A DNA stretch of 39,481 bases from Thermodesulfobacterium geofontis (GTDB taxonomy: Bacteria; Desulfobacterota; Thermodesulfobacteria; Thermodesulfobacteriales; Thermodesulfobacteriaceae). The notes under the pieces are model-generated. The model did not search any database and was not told where the DNA came from. It saw nothing but the letters and a program-made list of their open reading frames with translations. The stretch is taken from contig PNIK01000001.1 of NCBI GenBank assembly GCA_002877985.1, positions 1-39,481 of the forward strand, given 5' to 3'. The translations under genes and the position numbers were made by a program. Numbering within the stretch: position 1 is the first letter of the stretch; each line of letters begins with the position of its first letter. This document shows, in pieces, positions 8,902 through 17,493 of this stretch.

Positions 8902-9620
8902 TTCCTACACCCTTTTTAGAAGGTTCTATAACAATTTATCAACCTGAAAAGGGCTTTAGATTTGGCATAGATTCTGTTTTACTGGCCCATTTTTTAAATC
9001 TTAAACCAAAGGACTTAATTTTAGAGGTAGGAGCAGGCTCTGGTATCATTTCCCTTATTGCCTTAAAAAGATTCCCTTATTCAAAAATTTTTGCCTTAGA
9101 ACTTGAAAATATCTTTATTGAATGTCTTAAAAAAACTATTCTTAAAAATAAAATTCAGGAAAGACTTTTTGTAGTAAAAGGAGATATTAAAAACCCTCCC
9201 TTTAAACCAGGTATTTTTGATATAATCTTTTCCAACCCCCCTTATTTTAAAAGTGAAACTGGAAGAAAAAGTCCCTATGAAATAGAAAACATCACCAGAA
9301 GAGATGTAAAATTTGATTTAAATGAATTTCTAAAAAATATAAATTTTCTCTTAAAAAACAGAGGCAAATTCTATCTCATATTTACAGCCTTGAGACTTTC
9401 TGAACTTATTTATCTTCTTAAAATAAACAGGCTTGAACCAAAGTTTTTAAGATTAGTTTATTCTTATCCAGGAACTGAAGCAAAACTTGTTCTCCTATTA
9501 GCAATTAAAAATGCTAAAGAGGAAGTAAGAATTCTTCCACCTTTATTTATATATACTTCAAAAAAGGGGGATTATACAGAAGAAGTAAAAAATTTTTTAA
9601 AAAGAATTGAATATACCTAA
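8880..9620 (+). CDS. tRNA1(Val) (adenine-N6)-methyltransferase, TrmN6/YfiC family
   Basis: SAM-dependent class I methyltransferase of 246 residues. The N-terminal QPEKGFRFGIDSVLLAHF matches the start of the YfiC/TrmN6 family. The SAM-binding loop is EVGAGSGI (49-56), and the catalytic N6-adenine motif is NPPY (119-122). The E. coli homologue methylates A37 of tRNA1(Val); the substrate is not certain here. The gene overlaps the end of hemW by 22 bases, so it is translated from within that message. Confidence 0.85.
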   Translation: MEKFIQLVPTPFLEGSITIYQPEKGFRFGIDSVLLAHFLNLKPKDLILEVGAGSGIISLIALKRFPYSKIFALELENIFIECLKKTILKNKIQERLFVVKGDIKNPPFKPGIFDIIFSNPPYFKSETGRKSPYEIENITRRDVKFDLNEFLKNINFLLKNRGKFYLIFTALRLSELIYLLKINRLEPKFLRLVYSYPGTEAKLVLLLAIKNAKEEVRILPPLFIYTSKKGDYTEEVKNFLKRIEYT

Positions 9621-9642
9621 AAAGATATTTATAATGTAAAAT

Positions 9643-10659
9643 ATGAGAGAAGCGCTTTTATATGAACGTTTGGAAGATAAAAAGGTAAAATGTAATTTAT
9701 GTAATCATCATTGTATTATTTATCCCAATCATACAGGTATTTGTGGAGTAAGAAAAAATGAAGAAGGAATTCTTTTTTCTTTAGTTTATGGAAAGGTAAT
9801 TGCAGAACATTTAGATCCCATTGAAAAGAAACCGCTTTATCATTTTCTTCCTGGATCCTGGAGTTATTCTATAGCAACTGTGGGTTGTAATTTTCGTTGT
9901 AGTTTTTGTCAAAACTGGGAAATTTCTCAATATCCCCATCTTTACGGCAGTATTCCAGGAAGACAGATTCCTCCAAAAGAAATTGTAAAAACTGCAAAAT
10001 CTCAAAATGCAAAAAGTATTTCCTATACCTATACAGAACCGACTATTTTTTTTGAATTTGCCTATGATTGTGCAAAATTAGCTGTAAAAGAAGGACTTAA
10101 GAATGTTTTTGTTTCCAATGGATACATGACTAAAGATGCCATTGATTATATAAAACCCTATCTTCACGGAATAAATGTAGATTTAAAAGCTTTTAGAGAA
10201 GAATATTATAAAAAATTCTGCAAAGCAAAACTGCAACCCGTTCTTGATAATTTAAAATATTTAAAAAATCAAGGTATATGGTTAGAGATAACTACTCTAA
10301 TTATTCCTGAAGAAAATGATGATCCCTCTGAATTAAGGGATCTTGCTAACTTTATAAAAAATGAACTCGGACCAGAGGTTCCTTGGCATATTTCTCGTTT
10401 TTTCCCCCATTATCAACTCTTGGACAAACCCTTTACTCCTGAAGAAACCTTATTAAGGGCTTATTACATTGGAAAAGAAGCAGGGCTTTATTATATTTAT
10501 ATAGGAAATGTTCCTGGAAATCAATATGAAAATACTTATTGTCCTAAGTGTAATCATTTAATTATTGAAAGGTATGGTTTTAGGATTTTAAAAATAGATC
10601 TTAAACCTGATTTAACCTGCCCTAAGTGTGGTTTCTTTATACACGGGGTCTGGAGTTAA
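9643..10659 (+). CDS. amrS: AmmeMemoRadiSam-system radical SAM enzyme (AmrS/PflA-like)
   Basis: Radical SAM protein of 338 residues. An N-terminal cysteine knuckle (C17, C20, C24, C34) precedes the cluster motif C82xxxC86xxC89 in GCNFRCSFCQNWE. TEPTIFFEFA and NVDLKAF are typical of the COG1180 family named for its association with AMMECR1 and Memo proteins. A C-terminal rubredoxin-like zinc knuckle (C300, C303, C326, C329) is present. The reaction is not established. Neither the AMMECR1 nor the Memo partner is in the window. The final 48 bases overlap the 3' end of rlmN on the other strand. Confidence 0.85.
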   Translation: MREALLYERLEDKKVKCNLCNHHCIIYPNHTGICGVRKNEEGILFSLVYGKVIAEHLDPIEKKPLYHFLPGSWSYSIATVGCNFRCSFCQNWEISQYPHLYGSIPGRQIPPKEIVKTAKSQNAKSISYTYTEPTIFFEFAYDCAKLAVKEGLKNVFVSNGYMTKDAIDYIKPYLHGINVDLKAFREEYYKKFCKAKLQPVLDNLKYLKNQGIWLEITTLIIPEENDDPSELRDLANFIKNELGPEVPWHISRFFPHYQLLDKPFTPEETLLRAYYIGKEAGLYYIYIGNVPGNQYENTYCPKCNHLIIERYGFRILKIDLKPDLTCPKCGFFIHGVWS

Positions 10660-11703
10660 GGATTTTAAAAACTTTGCTCCCAGCTGACCACAAGCAGCCT
10701 CTATTCTTAATCCTTTGCTTTTTCTTACAGTAGTTAATATTCCCTTTGAAAGAAGAAATTTTTGAAATCTTTCTACATCTTCTTGGGAGGGTCTTTCAAA
10801 GGGTAGTTCAGGATGGGGATTAAAGGGTATAAGATTTACTTTAAAAGGATAACCCCTTAGAAGTTCTGCCAGTTTTTCTGCATAATCTAAACTATCGTTT
10901 ACGTTTTTAATCATTACATACTCAATGGTGAGTCTACTATTTTTTATGCGGGGAAATTTTTTACAAGCAGAGATAAGATCTTTAACAGAATATTTTCTGG
11001 CTATAGGTATTAATTTTCTCCTTATTTCATCTGTGGGGGCATGAAGAGAAAGAGCAAGAGCAGTAGGAAATTCCTTCGCAAGTATTTCCATCTCTTTTAT
11101 AAGACCTACAGTTGAAACAGTAAGTCTTTTTCTTGAATAATTAAATCCCTTGGGATAAGAAAGTATTTTTAGGGTTTTAATAAGGTTTTCAAGATTTAAA
11201 AGGGGTTCTCCCATTCCCATAAAAACTATATTTCTTAAAGGAAGCTCTTCTCCTCTTTCTTTAAGATATCTTCTTGCGAGAACAACTTGAGAAATTATCT
11301 CATAAACCTCTAAATTTCTTTTAAACCCAAGTTTTCCTGTAACACAAAATTTACAACCAATTGGACAACCTACCTGAGTGGAAACGCAAAGAGTATAATG
11401 ATCCCTTTCGGGAATTATAACCGTTTCAATCAAGTTTCCATCTTTTAGTTTTAGAGCAAATTTAACAGTTCCATCAAGATCTTCTTCCTTATCAATTGCT
11501 TCTGGAAGTTCCAGAGAAAATTTTTCAGAAAGTTTAGCTCTTAAGGCTTTAGGAAGATCAGTCATTTCATCAAAATTTAAAGCACATTTACAGGTAATCC
11601 AGTGAAAAAGCTGTTCCCCTCTATATGAGGGCTCTCCCAAAGATATCATAAGCTTTTTTAATTCATCTATGTAGTAGTTTCTTAAATTGGGTTTATTTAC
11701 CAT
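10612..11703 (-). CDS. rlmN: Dual-specificity 23S rRNA (A2503-C2) / tRNA (A37-C2) methyltransferase RlmN
   Basis: Radical SAM methyltransferase acting on adenine C2 in rRNA and tRNA. At 363 residues it has the cluster motif C113xxxC117xxC120 (GCPIGCKFC). It also has the two mechanistic cysteines: C106 (TLCVSTQ) and C338 (EAACGQL), which is the carrier methylated during turnover. GEPLLN and SLHAP are standard RlmN motifs. It is the last gene of the ten-gene lpx/serine run, 6 bases after serA. The last 15 or so codons are read antisense to amrS, beyond the catalytic C338. Confidence 0.96.
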   Translation of the reverse strand: MVNKPNLRNYYIDELKKLMISLGEPSYRGEQLFHWITCKCALNFDEMTDLPKALRAKLSEKFSLELPEAIDKEEDLDGTVKFALKLKDGNLIETVIIPERDHYTLCVSTQVGCPIGCKFCVTGKLGFKRNLEVYEIISQVVLARRYLKERGEELPLRNIVFMGMGEPLLNLENLIKTLKILSYPKGFNYSRKRLTVSTVGLIKEMEILAKEFPTALALSLHAPTDEIRRKLIPIARKYSVKDLISACKKFPRIKNSRLTIEYVMIKNVNDSLDYAEKLAELLRGYPFKVNLIPFNPHPELPFERPSQEDVERFQKFLLSKGILTTVRKSKGLRIEAACGQLGAKFLKSLTPDPVYKETTLRAG

Positions 11704-11709
11704 AGCTTA

Positions 11710-13290
11710 TTAAAGTTCTAAAGGTTTTACCAGATAAACTGTAGAGAGTTCACTTAATTCTCTTAAAGCTTCCGAGGTGGGAAACTGATCTAAACTTAGC
11801 AATATTACATTTGTTTTTTTTATAGGATCCTGTCCCACATACATTCTTGAAATATTTAAATTATGACTCCCAAGAATAGTGCCTATTTTTCCTATAACTC
11901 CTGGTCTATCCTCATTAAAAATATAAAGCATGTGCCCTTCTGGTAAAGCATCAAGTCTAAATCCATTAATTCTAACTATACGGGGTTCCTTTTTACCAAA
12001 AATGGTTCCCTCAACTACTGTATAACCTTCAGTATGTTTAATTTTAGCACTTATCAAAGAGGTAAAATCTTCTGAGATCTCCGTCTTAGATTCTATTATT
12101 TTTATATCTCTTTCTTTTGCCCTTATAAGTGCGTTAACATAATTAACATCCTCCTTTAAAAAGGGAGAAAGGAGTCCTTTTACAAAAGCAAGAGTTATGG
12201 GTTTGACATCAAGTTTTGAAATTTCTCCTTTATAAATAATTTCCACTTCCTGAATAGCTCTTTCCACAATTTGGGCAGCAAGTAATCCCATTTTTTCCGC
12301 TAAAACCAATATGGGAGTAATAATTTTTAAAACCTCTGGAGGCAAAGATGGAACATTCACTGCATTTCTTATTATTCCCTTTAATAGATAATCAACTACC
12401 TGTTTAGCTATTTCTACAGCAACGGTCTTTTGAGCTTCAATAGTTGAAGCTCCAAGATGGGGTGTTCCAATAAAATTTTCTAAGGAAAGTAAGGGATGAT
12501 CAGGATCTATGGGTTCTTTTTCAAAAACATCAAGGGCTGCACCTGCAACCTTACCTGAGACCATAGCTTTATAAAGGGCTTCTTCATCTATAATCCCACC
12601 TCTTGCACAATTAATAATGTAAACTCCATCTTTCATCATAGAAAAGGCTTTTTCATCTATAAGATGGTAGGTTTCTTTAGTAAGCGGGGTATGAATGGTA
12701 ATAAAATCTGATTTCTTGTACAATTCCTCCAAACTTACAAGTTCTACCCCTTTTTTTTCTGCTGCCTCTGGAGAAACAAAGGGATCATAGGCTATAACCT
12801 TCATTTTCATTCCCAGAGCTCTATCTGCAACTATACTCCCTATCCTTCCTAATCCAATAATTCCAAGCACTTTATTATTTAATTCAACTCCCATAAATTT
12901 CTTTTTCTCCCATTTTCCTTCCTTTAAGGACAAAACAGCTTGAGGAATTTTTCTTGCAAGGGCAAATAGCAAAGCCAAGGTGTGTTCAGCTGCAGATAAA
13001 GTATTTCCTCCAGGAACATTCATCACCACAATACCCTTTTCATTAGCTGCTTGTAAATCAACATTGTCAAGTCCTGTTCCTGCTCTTCCTATAACTTTAA
13101 GATTCTTTGCCCTTTCTATCACTTCCCTTGTCACTTTGGTTGCACTTCTTATAATAAGTGCATCAAACTCCGGAATTATTTCTAATAGCTCTTTATAAGG
13201 AAGACCTGGTTTATAAACAACTTCTAAACCAGCATTTTTAAAAATCTCTATTCCCTCTTCTGAAATAGGATCTGAGATTAAAACTTTCAT
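11710..13290 (-). CDS. serA: D-3-phosphoglycerate dehydrogenase (long form with ACT domain)
   Basis: First step of serine synthesis: 3-phosphoglycerate to 3-phosphohydroxypyruvate. The 526-residue protein has the long form. A split substrate-binding domain surrounds a Rossmann domain with GLGRIG (146-151). The catalytic triad is R230 (NCARGG), E259 and H278 (PHLGAS). An ASB domain (about 320-445) and a C-terminal ACT domain (about 455-526, MLYIFNEDRPGVIG) follow. The ACT domain suggests feedback control by serine. A GGAGGG site precedes the ATG. It sits directly after a class V aminotransferase gene that could supply the next step. Confidence 0.96.
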   Translation of the reverse strand: MKVLISDPISEEGIEIFKNAGLEVVYKPGLPYKELLEIIPEFDALIIRSATKVTREVIERAKNLKVIGRAGTGLDNVDLQAANEKGIVVMNVPGGNTLSAAEHTLALLFALARKIPQAVLSLKEGKWEKKKFMGVELNNKVLGIIGLGRIGSIVADRALGMKMKVIAYDPFVSPEAAEKKGVELVSLEELYKKSDFITIHTPLTKETYHLIDEKAFSMMKDGVYIINCARGGIIDEEALYKAMVSGKVAGAALDVFEKEPIDPDHPLLSLENFIGTPHLGASTIEAQKTVAVEIAKQVVDYLLKGIIRNAVNVPSLPPEVLKIITPILVLAEKMGLLAAQIVERAIQEVEIIYKGEISKLDVKPITLAFVKGLLSPFLKEDVNYVNALIRAKERDIKIIESKTEISEDFTSLISAKIKHTEGYTVVEGTIFGKKEPRIVRINGFRLDALPEGHMLYIFNEDRPGVIGKIGTILGSHNLNISRMYVGQDPIKKTNVILLSLDQFPTSEALRELSELSTVYLVKPLEL

Positions 13291-13317
13291 CTTTTACTTC
13301 CCTCCTTTTTCTAAACT

Positions 13318-14481
13318 TTATAAATATTCTTTTTTTACATAATCAAAAAGCACTTCCTCAGCTGCTTTTATTCCTTTACCAAAAGAGACTTGATACCCAA
13401 ATAAGTTTAACCCCATTTCTAAGGCTGAAAGAGCTATTAAAAGATCAAAGGGAGACTGGTCTCCCATATGGGTAATTCTTAAAATTTTTCCTTTAAGATG
13501 ATCCTGCCCTCCTGCAAAGATTACACCCAATTTACTTCTTAGAAATTTTAAAAGCTCACCTGTGTTCAATCCATCTGGAGCTTTAATAACGGTAAGTGAC
13601 TCAGATGGAATTTCAGGAAAAATTTCCAGATTAAGTGCTAATATAGCCTTTCTACAGGCAAGAGAGAGAGTTTGATAATGTCTAAAAAGTCTTTCAAGCC
13701 CTATTTCTCTTATGCGTTTAAGCATCTTCCTTAATCCTATAAGAAGGCTTATAGCTGGAGTAAAGGCAGTAGTATCTTTTTGATAAGCCTTTTTTTCTTT
13801 TTTAAAGCTGAAATAATACTTTGGAAGCTTAGATTTTTCTGCAAGTGCATAGGCTTTGTCTGAAAAGGCAATAAAAGATAGTCCAGGAGGTAAACTTAAA
13901 GCCTTTTGAGAACCTGTAATGACCACATCAAGACCCCATTTATCCATGGGAAGTTCATATACTCCAAGAGCAGAAATTGCATCTACTACTAAAACAACTT
14001 CTTTATCTTTAAGAATTTCTGCAATTTCTTTAACAGGATGCTTCACTCCGGTTGAAGTCTCGCAAGCTTGAATTAAGACCCCTTTAACATCTGGATTTTT
14101 CTTAAGAAGCTTCTCCACATCCTCAGGCTTAACAGCCTTTCCCCAAGTAACATCTATTACTAAGGGTTCTAAGTTAAAGGTCTGAGCAAGTTCTAACCAC
14201 CTTTGACCAAATTTTCCTCCTACAACAACAATTACTTTATCTCCTGGTGAAAAAAGATTAACTATGGCTGACTCCATAGCCCCTGTTCCAGAGGAGGCAA
14301 AAAAATAGACCTCCTTTTTGGTTTGAAAAAGATATTTGAGTCCTTCTCTTATTTCTTTCAAAATTTCAGAAAATTCAGGTAGTCTATGATGGGTTATAGG
14401 CTGAGCCATAGACAAAAGTACTTCTGGTGCAACAGGAACGGGTCCTGGGGTAAAAAGATATTTCTTGTTTAAAAATTCCAC
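13318..14481 (-). CDS. Class V PLP aminotransferase (alanine-glyoxylate / serine-pyruvate type)
   Basis: PLP-dependent aminotransferase of 387 residues. The N-terminal YLFTPGPVPVAPEVL, SSGTGAMES (63-71), VDAISALG with D167, and the PLP lysine K193 in GSQKALSLPPG match the alanine-glyoxylate/serine-pyruvate group. The gene lies 27 bases before serA with no serC in view. It may act as the phosphoserine or serine transaminase of this pathway; that is inference from position. Translation starts at GTG (14479-14481) behind a perfect AGGAGGT at the right distance. Confidence 0.88.
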   Translation of the reverse strand: MEFLNKKYLFTPGPVPVAPEVLLSMAQPITHHRLPEFSEILKEIREGLKYLFQTKKEVYFFASSGTGAMESAIVNLFSPGDKVIVVVGGKFGQRWLELAQTFNLEPLVIDVTWGKAVKPEDVEKLLKKNPDVKGVLIQACETSTGVKHPVKEIAEILKDKEVVLVVDAISALGVYELPMDKWGLDVVITGSQKALSLPPGLSFIAFSDKAYALAEKSKLPKYYFSFKKEKKAYQKDTTAFTPAISLLIGLRKMLKRIREIGLERLFRHYQTLSLACRKAILALNLEIFPEIPSESLTVIKAPDGLNTGELLKFLRSKLGVIFAGGQDHLKGKILRITHMGDQSPFDLLIALSALEMGLNLFGYQVSFGKGIKAAEEVLFDYVKKEYL

Positions 14482-14509
14482 TTTAACCTCCTTTTTGTGT
14501 GAAGATGAT

Positions 14510-14980
14510 TTAAATTTCTATATCTAAAATCTCAAAGTTTTTTATTCCTGAAGGTGTATCAACCTGAATCTCATCTCCCACCTCTTTTCCAATAAGAGAC
14601 CTTGCCAAAGGAGAATATAAAGAAATGCTCCCATTAGAAGGATCTGCCTCATAGGGGCCAACAATTCTATAGGTAACTATTTCATCTGTATCCAGATTTA
14701 ATAATTTCACTTTAACTCCAAATTGAACTTTATCAGGAACTTTGGTAAGAGCAGGAATTATTTCTGCATTAGCTAAAATTCCTGACAATTCTTGAATACG
14801 CCCTTCAATATAGGCTTGTCTCTCTTTAGCTGCTTCGTATTCAGCATTTTCTGAGATATCTCCATGAGCTCTTGCTTCTTCAATAGCTTTTATTACATTT
14901 CTTCTCTCAACTTTGATAAGATATTCAAGCTCCTTTTTAATTTTTTCTAAACCTTCTGGAGTAAAAGGTATTTTATTCAT
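14510..14980 (-). CDS. greA: Transcript cleavage factor GreA
   Basis: Binds RNA polymerase's secondary channel and stimulates cleavage of backtracked RNA. The 156 residues comprise an N-terminal antiparallel coiled coil with the acidic tip GDISENAEYEAAKERQ (D41, E44 contact the active site), then the FKBP-like C-terminal domain with VGPYEAD and SPLARSLIGKEVGDE. This is the standard family length. It sits within the ten-gene run between a purine gene and the aminotransferase. Confidence 0.96.
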   Translation of the reverse strand: MNKIPFTPEGLEKIKKELEYLIKVERRNVIKAIEEARAHGDISENAEYEAAKERQAYIEGRIQELSGILANAEIIPALTKVPDKVQFGVKVKLLNLDTDEIVTYRIVGPYEADPSNGSISLYSPLARSLIGKEVGDEIQVDTPSGIKNFEILDIEI

Positions 14981-15011
14981 AGGAACCCTCTTTATTAAAA
15001 TTTATTAAAAT

Positions 15012-16304
15012 TTAATGTTTAAATGCTCTTTGTCCCGTAAACATCATGGCTATAGGAGGATTATATTCATTGCAGGCTTGAATCACTTCCCAGTCTCTTA
15101 TAGAACCTCCTGGCTGTAAAATAGCTGTAATGCCATGTTTTGCTGCTATATCTACAGAATCTCTAAAAGGCAAAAATCCATCTGAAACCATAACTGCACC
15201 TATAAGTCCACCCTTTTTTTCTTTTGTCTCTTCATCAATTTCTTCTTTTTGAGATCTAGGTCTCAGACCCTTTTCTATTTCCAGTTCCAATTGTTTATAG
15301 GGTATTTTGTATTTATCGTAGCAGAGAAGATCAGCATATTTAGTATAGGCTTTAAAAATAGCTATTTCTGTACAACCAACCCTATCCTGTTCCCCTGTGC
15401 CTATACTTACTGTACATTCATTTTTAACAAATAATACAGAATTGGAGGTAACACCCATTTCAACAGCCCAACCAAAAATCATATCCTTTATTTCCCTTTC
15501 ATCAGGTTCTCTAACACATTTATATTCTACTCCATCTTTTACTGCTACCGCAGGCATTAAATCTTCTCTTTTTCTAATTCTATTTAATTGAGAAACTTGA
15601 ACAATTAATCCTCCATCCATGAGGCTTTTAAATTCAACTACTCTGTATTTAGCATATTCTTCTAGTTTATCCATTCTTTTAATTCTAATAATTCTTAAAG
15701 ATTTTCTTTTCTTTAAAATTTCTAAGCTCCCTTCTTCATATTCAGGTGCAGCTATAACTTCAAAATATTGCTCCACTATTGCTTCTGCACAGGCTTTATC
15801 TACAGGTCTATTCAATGCTATTGCTCCACCAAAAGCTGCTATTCTATCAGCTCTGTAAGCTCTTAAAAAAGCCTCTTCTATAGTAGTTCCATAGGCAACT
15901 CCAGAAGGATTGTTATGCTTAACAATTACACAGGCAGGTTTTTCAGTTAGATATTTTAAAATATTAAGGGCATTATCTATATCAGTAAGATTAGTTTTAC
16001 TTGGGTGTTTTCCAAACTGAATAAAATCATTTTCTTTTAAACTGGAAATTAAACCGAAACCAGGTTTAATAAACTCGCATTCCCCTAAAATTAAATTCCC
16101 TGCAACTAATTCGTAGAGAGCGGCTTCCTGATCTGGATTTTCTCCATATCTCAACCCTTTTTTTTCAAATACACCTGGTTCTACCTCCACTTCCCATCTT
16201 TTTTTCTTATAAATAAGAGTCTGATCTCCAAAAGTAATTCTTAATTCTGAAGGAAAAGGGTCCTCTACAATTGTTTTGTACATCTTTTTAAGATCCTCAG
16301 CCAT
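15012..16304 (-). CDS. purH: Stand-alone AICAR formyltransferase domain (PurH C-terminal type)
   Basis: Catalyses formyl transfer from 10-formyl-THF to AICAR late in purine synthesis. The 430 residues cover only the AICARFT domain of PurH. They include LRYGENPDQ, KHNNPSG with the catalytic Lys-His (K129, H130), AAFGG, and the C-terminal SDGFLPFRDS and QPGGSIRD. The N-terminal MGS-like IMP cyclohydrolase domain of bifunctional PurH is missing and not encoded nearby. I start it at 16304 rather than the longer ATG at 16328, because AGAGGGGG (16311-16318) lies 6 bases before it. The family motif NPHQ reads NPDQ here. Confidence 0.85.
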   Translation of the reverse strand: MAEDLKKMYKTIVEDPFPSELRITFGDQTLIYKKKRWEVEVEPGVFEKKGLRYGENPDQEAALYELVAGNLILGECEFIKPGFGLISSLKENDFIQFGKHPSKTNLTDIDNALNILKYLTEKPACVIVKHNNPSGVAYGTTIEEAFLRAYRADRIAAFGGAIALNRPVDKACAEAIVEQYFEVIAAPEYEEGSLEILKKRKSLRIIRIKRMDKLEEYAKYRVVEFKSLMDGGLIVQVSQLNRIRKREDLMPAVAVKDGVEYKCVREPDEREIKDMIFGWAVEMGVTSNSVLFVKNECTVSIGTGEQDRVGCTEIAIFKAYTKYADLLCYDKYKIPYKQLELEIEKGLRPRSQKEEIDEETKEKKGGLIGAVMVSDGFLPFRDSVDIAAKHGITAILQPGGSIRDWEVIQACNEYNPPIAMMFTGQRAFKH

Positions 16305-16310
16305 AATTAA

Positions 16311-16318
16311 CCCCCTCT
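16311..16318 (-). promoter_or_regulatory. Shine-Dalgarno deciding the AICARFT start
   Basis: AGAGGGGG on the minus strand, 6 bases before the ATG at 16302-16304. The alternative in-frame ATG at 16328 lies upstream of this site, so the shorter protein (430 rather than 438 residues) is preferred. Confidence 0.7.
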
Positions 16319-16335
16319 GATTTCTCAAAAATGAA

Positions 16336-17493
16336 TTAAATTACCTCTGCCCTTTTAAGTGATAAAATATACTTTATCATATCCTCAGCAATTCTCCAGC
16401 TTGCTCCAGGAGAACCCATCAATTTTTTTACTTTTTCAAGCTCTCTTCTAACTTCAGCCCTTTTATTTTCATTTTTTATAAACTCTTCTATCTTTTGAGT
16501 AATAGCTCGAACTTTATCTTTTTCTTTTAATATTTCTGGATATATCTCCTTTCCCAAAATTAAATTAGTAAGACTAATATAAGGAACCTTCACCAGTTTT
16601 TTAGCAATGAAATACATCCAAGAGGGTAAAGAGTAGGTAACTACTGCAGGGATCCCAATAAGCGCAGCTTCTAAGGTTATGGTTCCTGAAGCGAGAAGAG
16701 CAACTGTTGAGTATTTTAAAACTTCGTACTGGCTATTTTCTACTACCTTAAGCTGGGATCTTGCTCTGTCCCATAAAAAGGAATCTCTAAGACCCGGGGT
16801 TTTAACCATTATTCCCTGAATATGAGGATTTGATTTTTTTAAGTTTTCAAAAATTTTCAAAAAAAGAGGTATATGGCGAGTCACCTCTCTTTCTCTACTA
16901 CCTGGAAAAAAGCTCACTAAAGGCTTTGATTTATCAAATTGATATATTTCGTGAAAAAAACTCTCTGATAGATTAATTTTTATTAAATCTAAAAGGGGAT
17001 GTCCCAAATAGATAGTAGAGATTCCGTAAAAGGAAAAAAATTCTTTTTCAAAGGGAAGAACTACATAAAGTCTATCTACATATTTTCTTAAAATGTGAAC
17101 TCTCTTTTTATTCCAAGCCCAAACCTGGGGAGCTATGTAGTATATTACAGGATAGCCAAGTTTTTTAGCTAATTTAGCTATCTTTAAATTAAAACCAGGA
17201 AAATCTACCAGTATTATTACATCTACTTTTCTTTTTCTTAAAAATTCCTCAATTTTTTTATAAACAAACCAATATTTTTTGAGTTCAGAAAAACTTGGTA
17301 ACCCAACCAAAGCAAGTGATTCAGCAGGAAAAAGTATTTCTATACCAAGACTTCTCATCTTTGGTCCACCAATTCCAACAAATTGAAAAGCTGAATTCAG
17401 TTCTTTTATTCTTTTAATTAGTAAATAGCCGTAAACATCTCCAGAAATTTCGCCGGTGATAATTAAAATTCGAGGAGAGATTTGATGAATCAT
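16336..17493 (-). CDS. lpxB: Lipid-A-disaccharide synthase
   Basis: Joins UDP-2,3-diacylglucosamine and lipid X to form the lipid A disaccharide, at the inner face of the inner membrane (GT19 family). The 385-residue protein has TGEISGDVYG near the start, GIGGPKM, VDFPGFN, YYIAPQVWAW, FFPGSREREV and ASGTITLEAAL in the expected order. Its ATG overlaps the stop of the Gfo/Idh gene (ATGA). It closes the lipid A part of the run. Confidence 0.96.
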   Translation of the reverse strand: MIHQISPRILIITGEISGDVYGYLLIKRIKELNSAFQFVGIGGPKMRSLGIEILFPAESLALVGLPSFSELKKYWFVYKKIEEFLRKRKVDVIILVDFPGFNLKIAKLAKKLGYPVIYYIAPQVWAWNKKRVHILRKYVDRLYVVLPFEKEFFSFYGISTIYLGHPLLDLIKINLSESFFHEIYQFDKSKPLVSFFPGSREREVTRHIPLFLKIFENLKKSNPHIQGIMVKTPGLRDSFLWDRARSQLKVVENSQYEVLKYSTVALLASGTITLEAALIGIPAVVTYSLPSWMYFIAKKLVKVPYISLTNLILGKEIYPEILKEKDKVRAITQKIEEFIKNENKRAEVRRELEKVKKLMGSPGASWRIAEDMIKYILSLKRAEVI

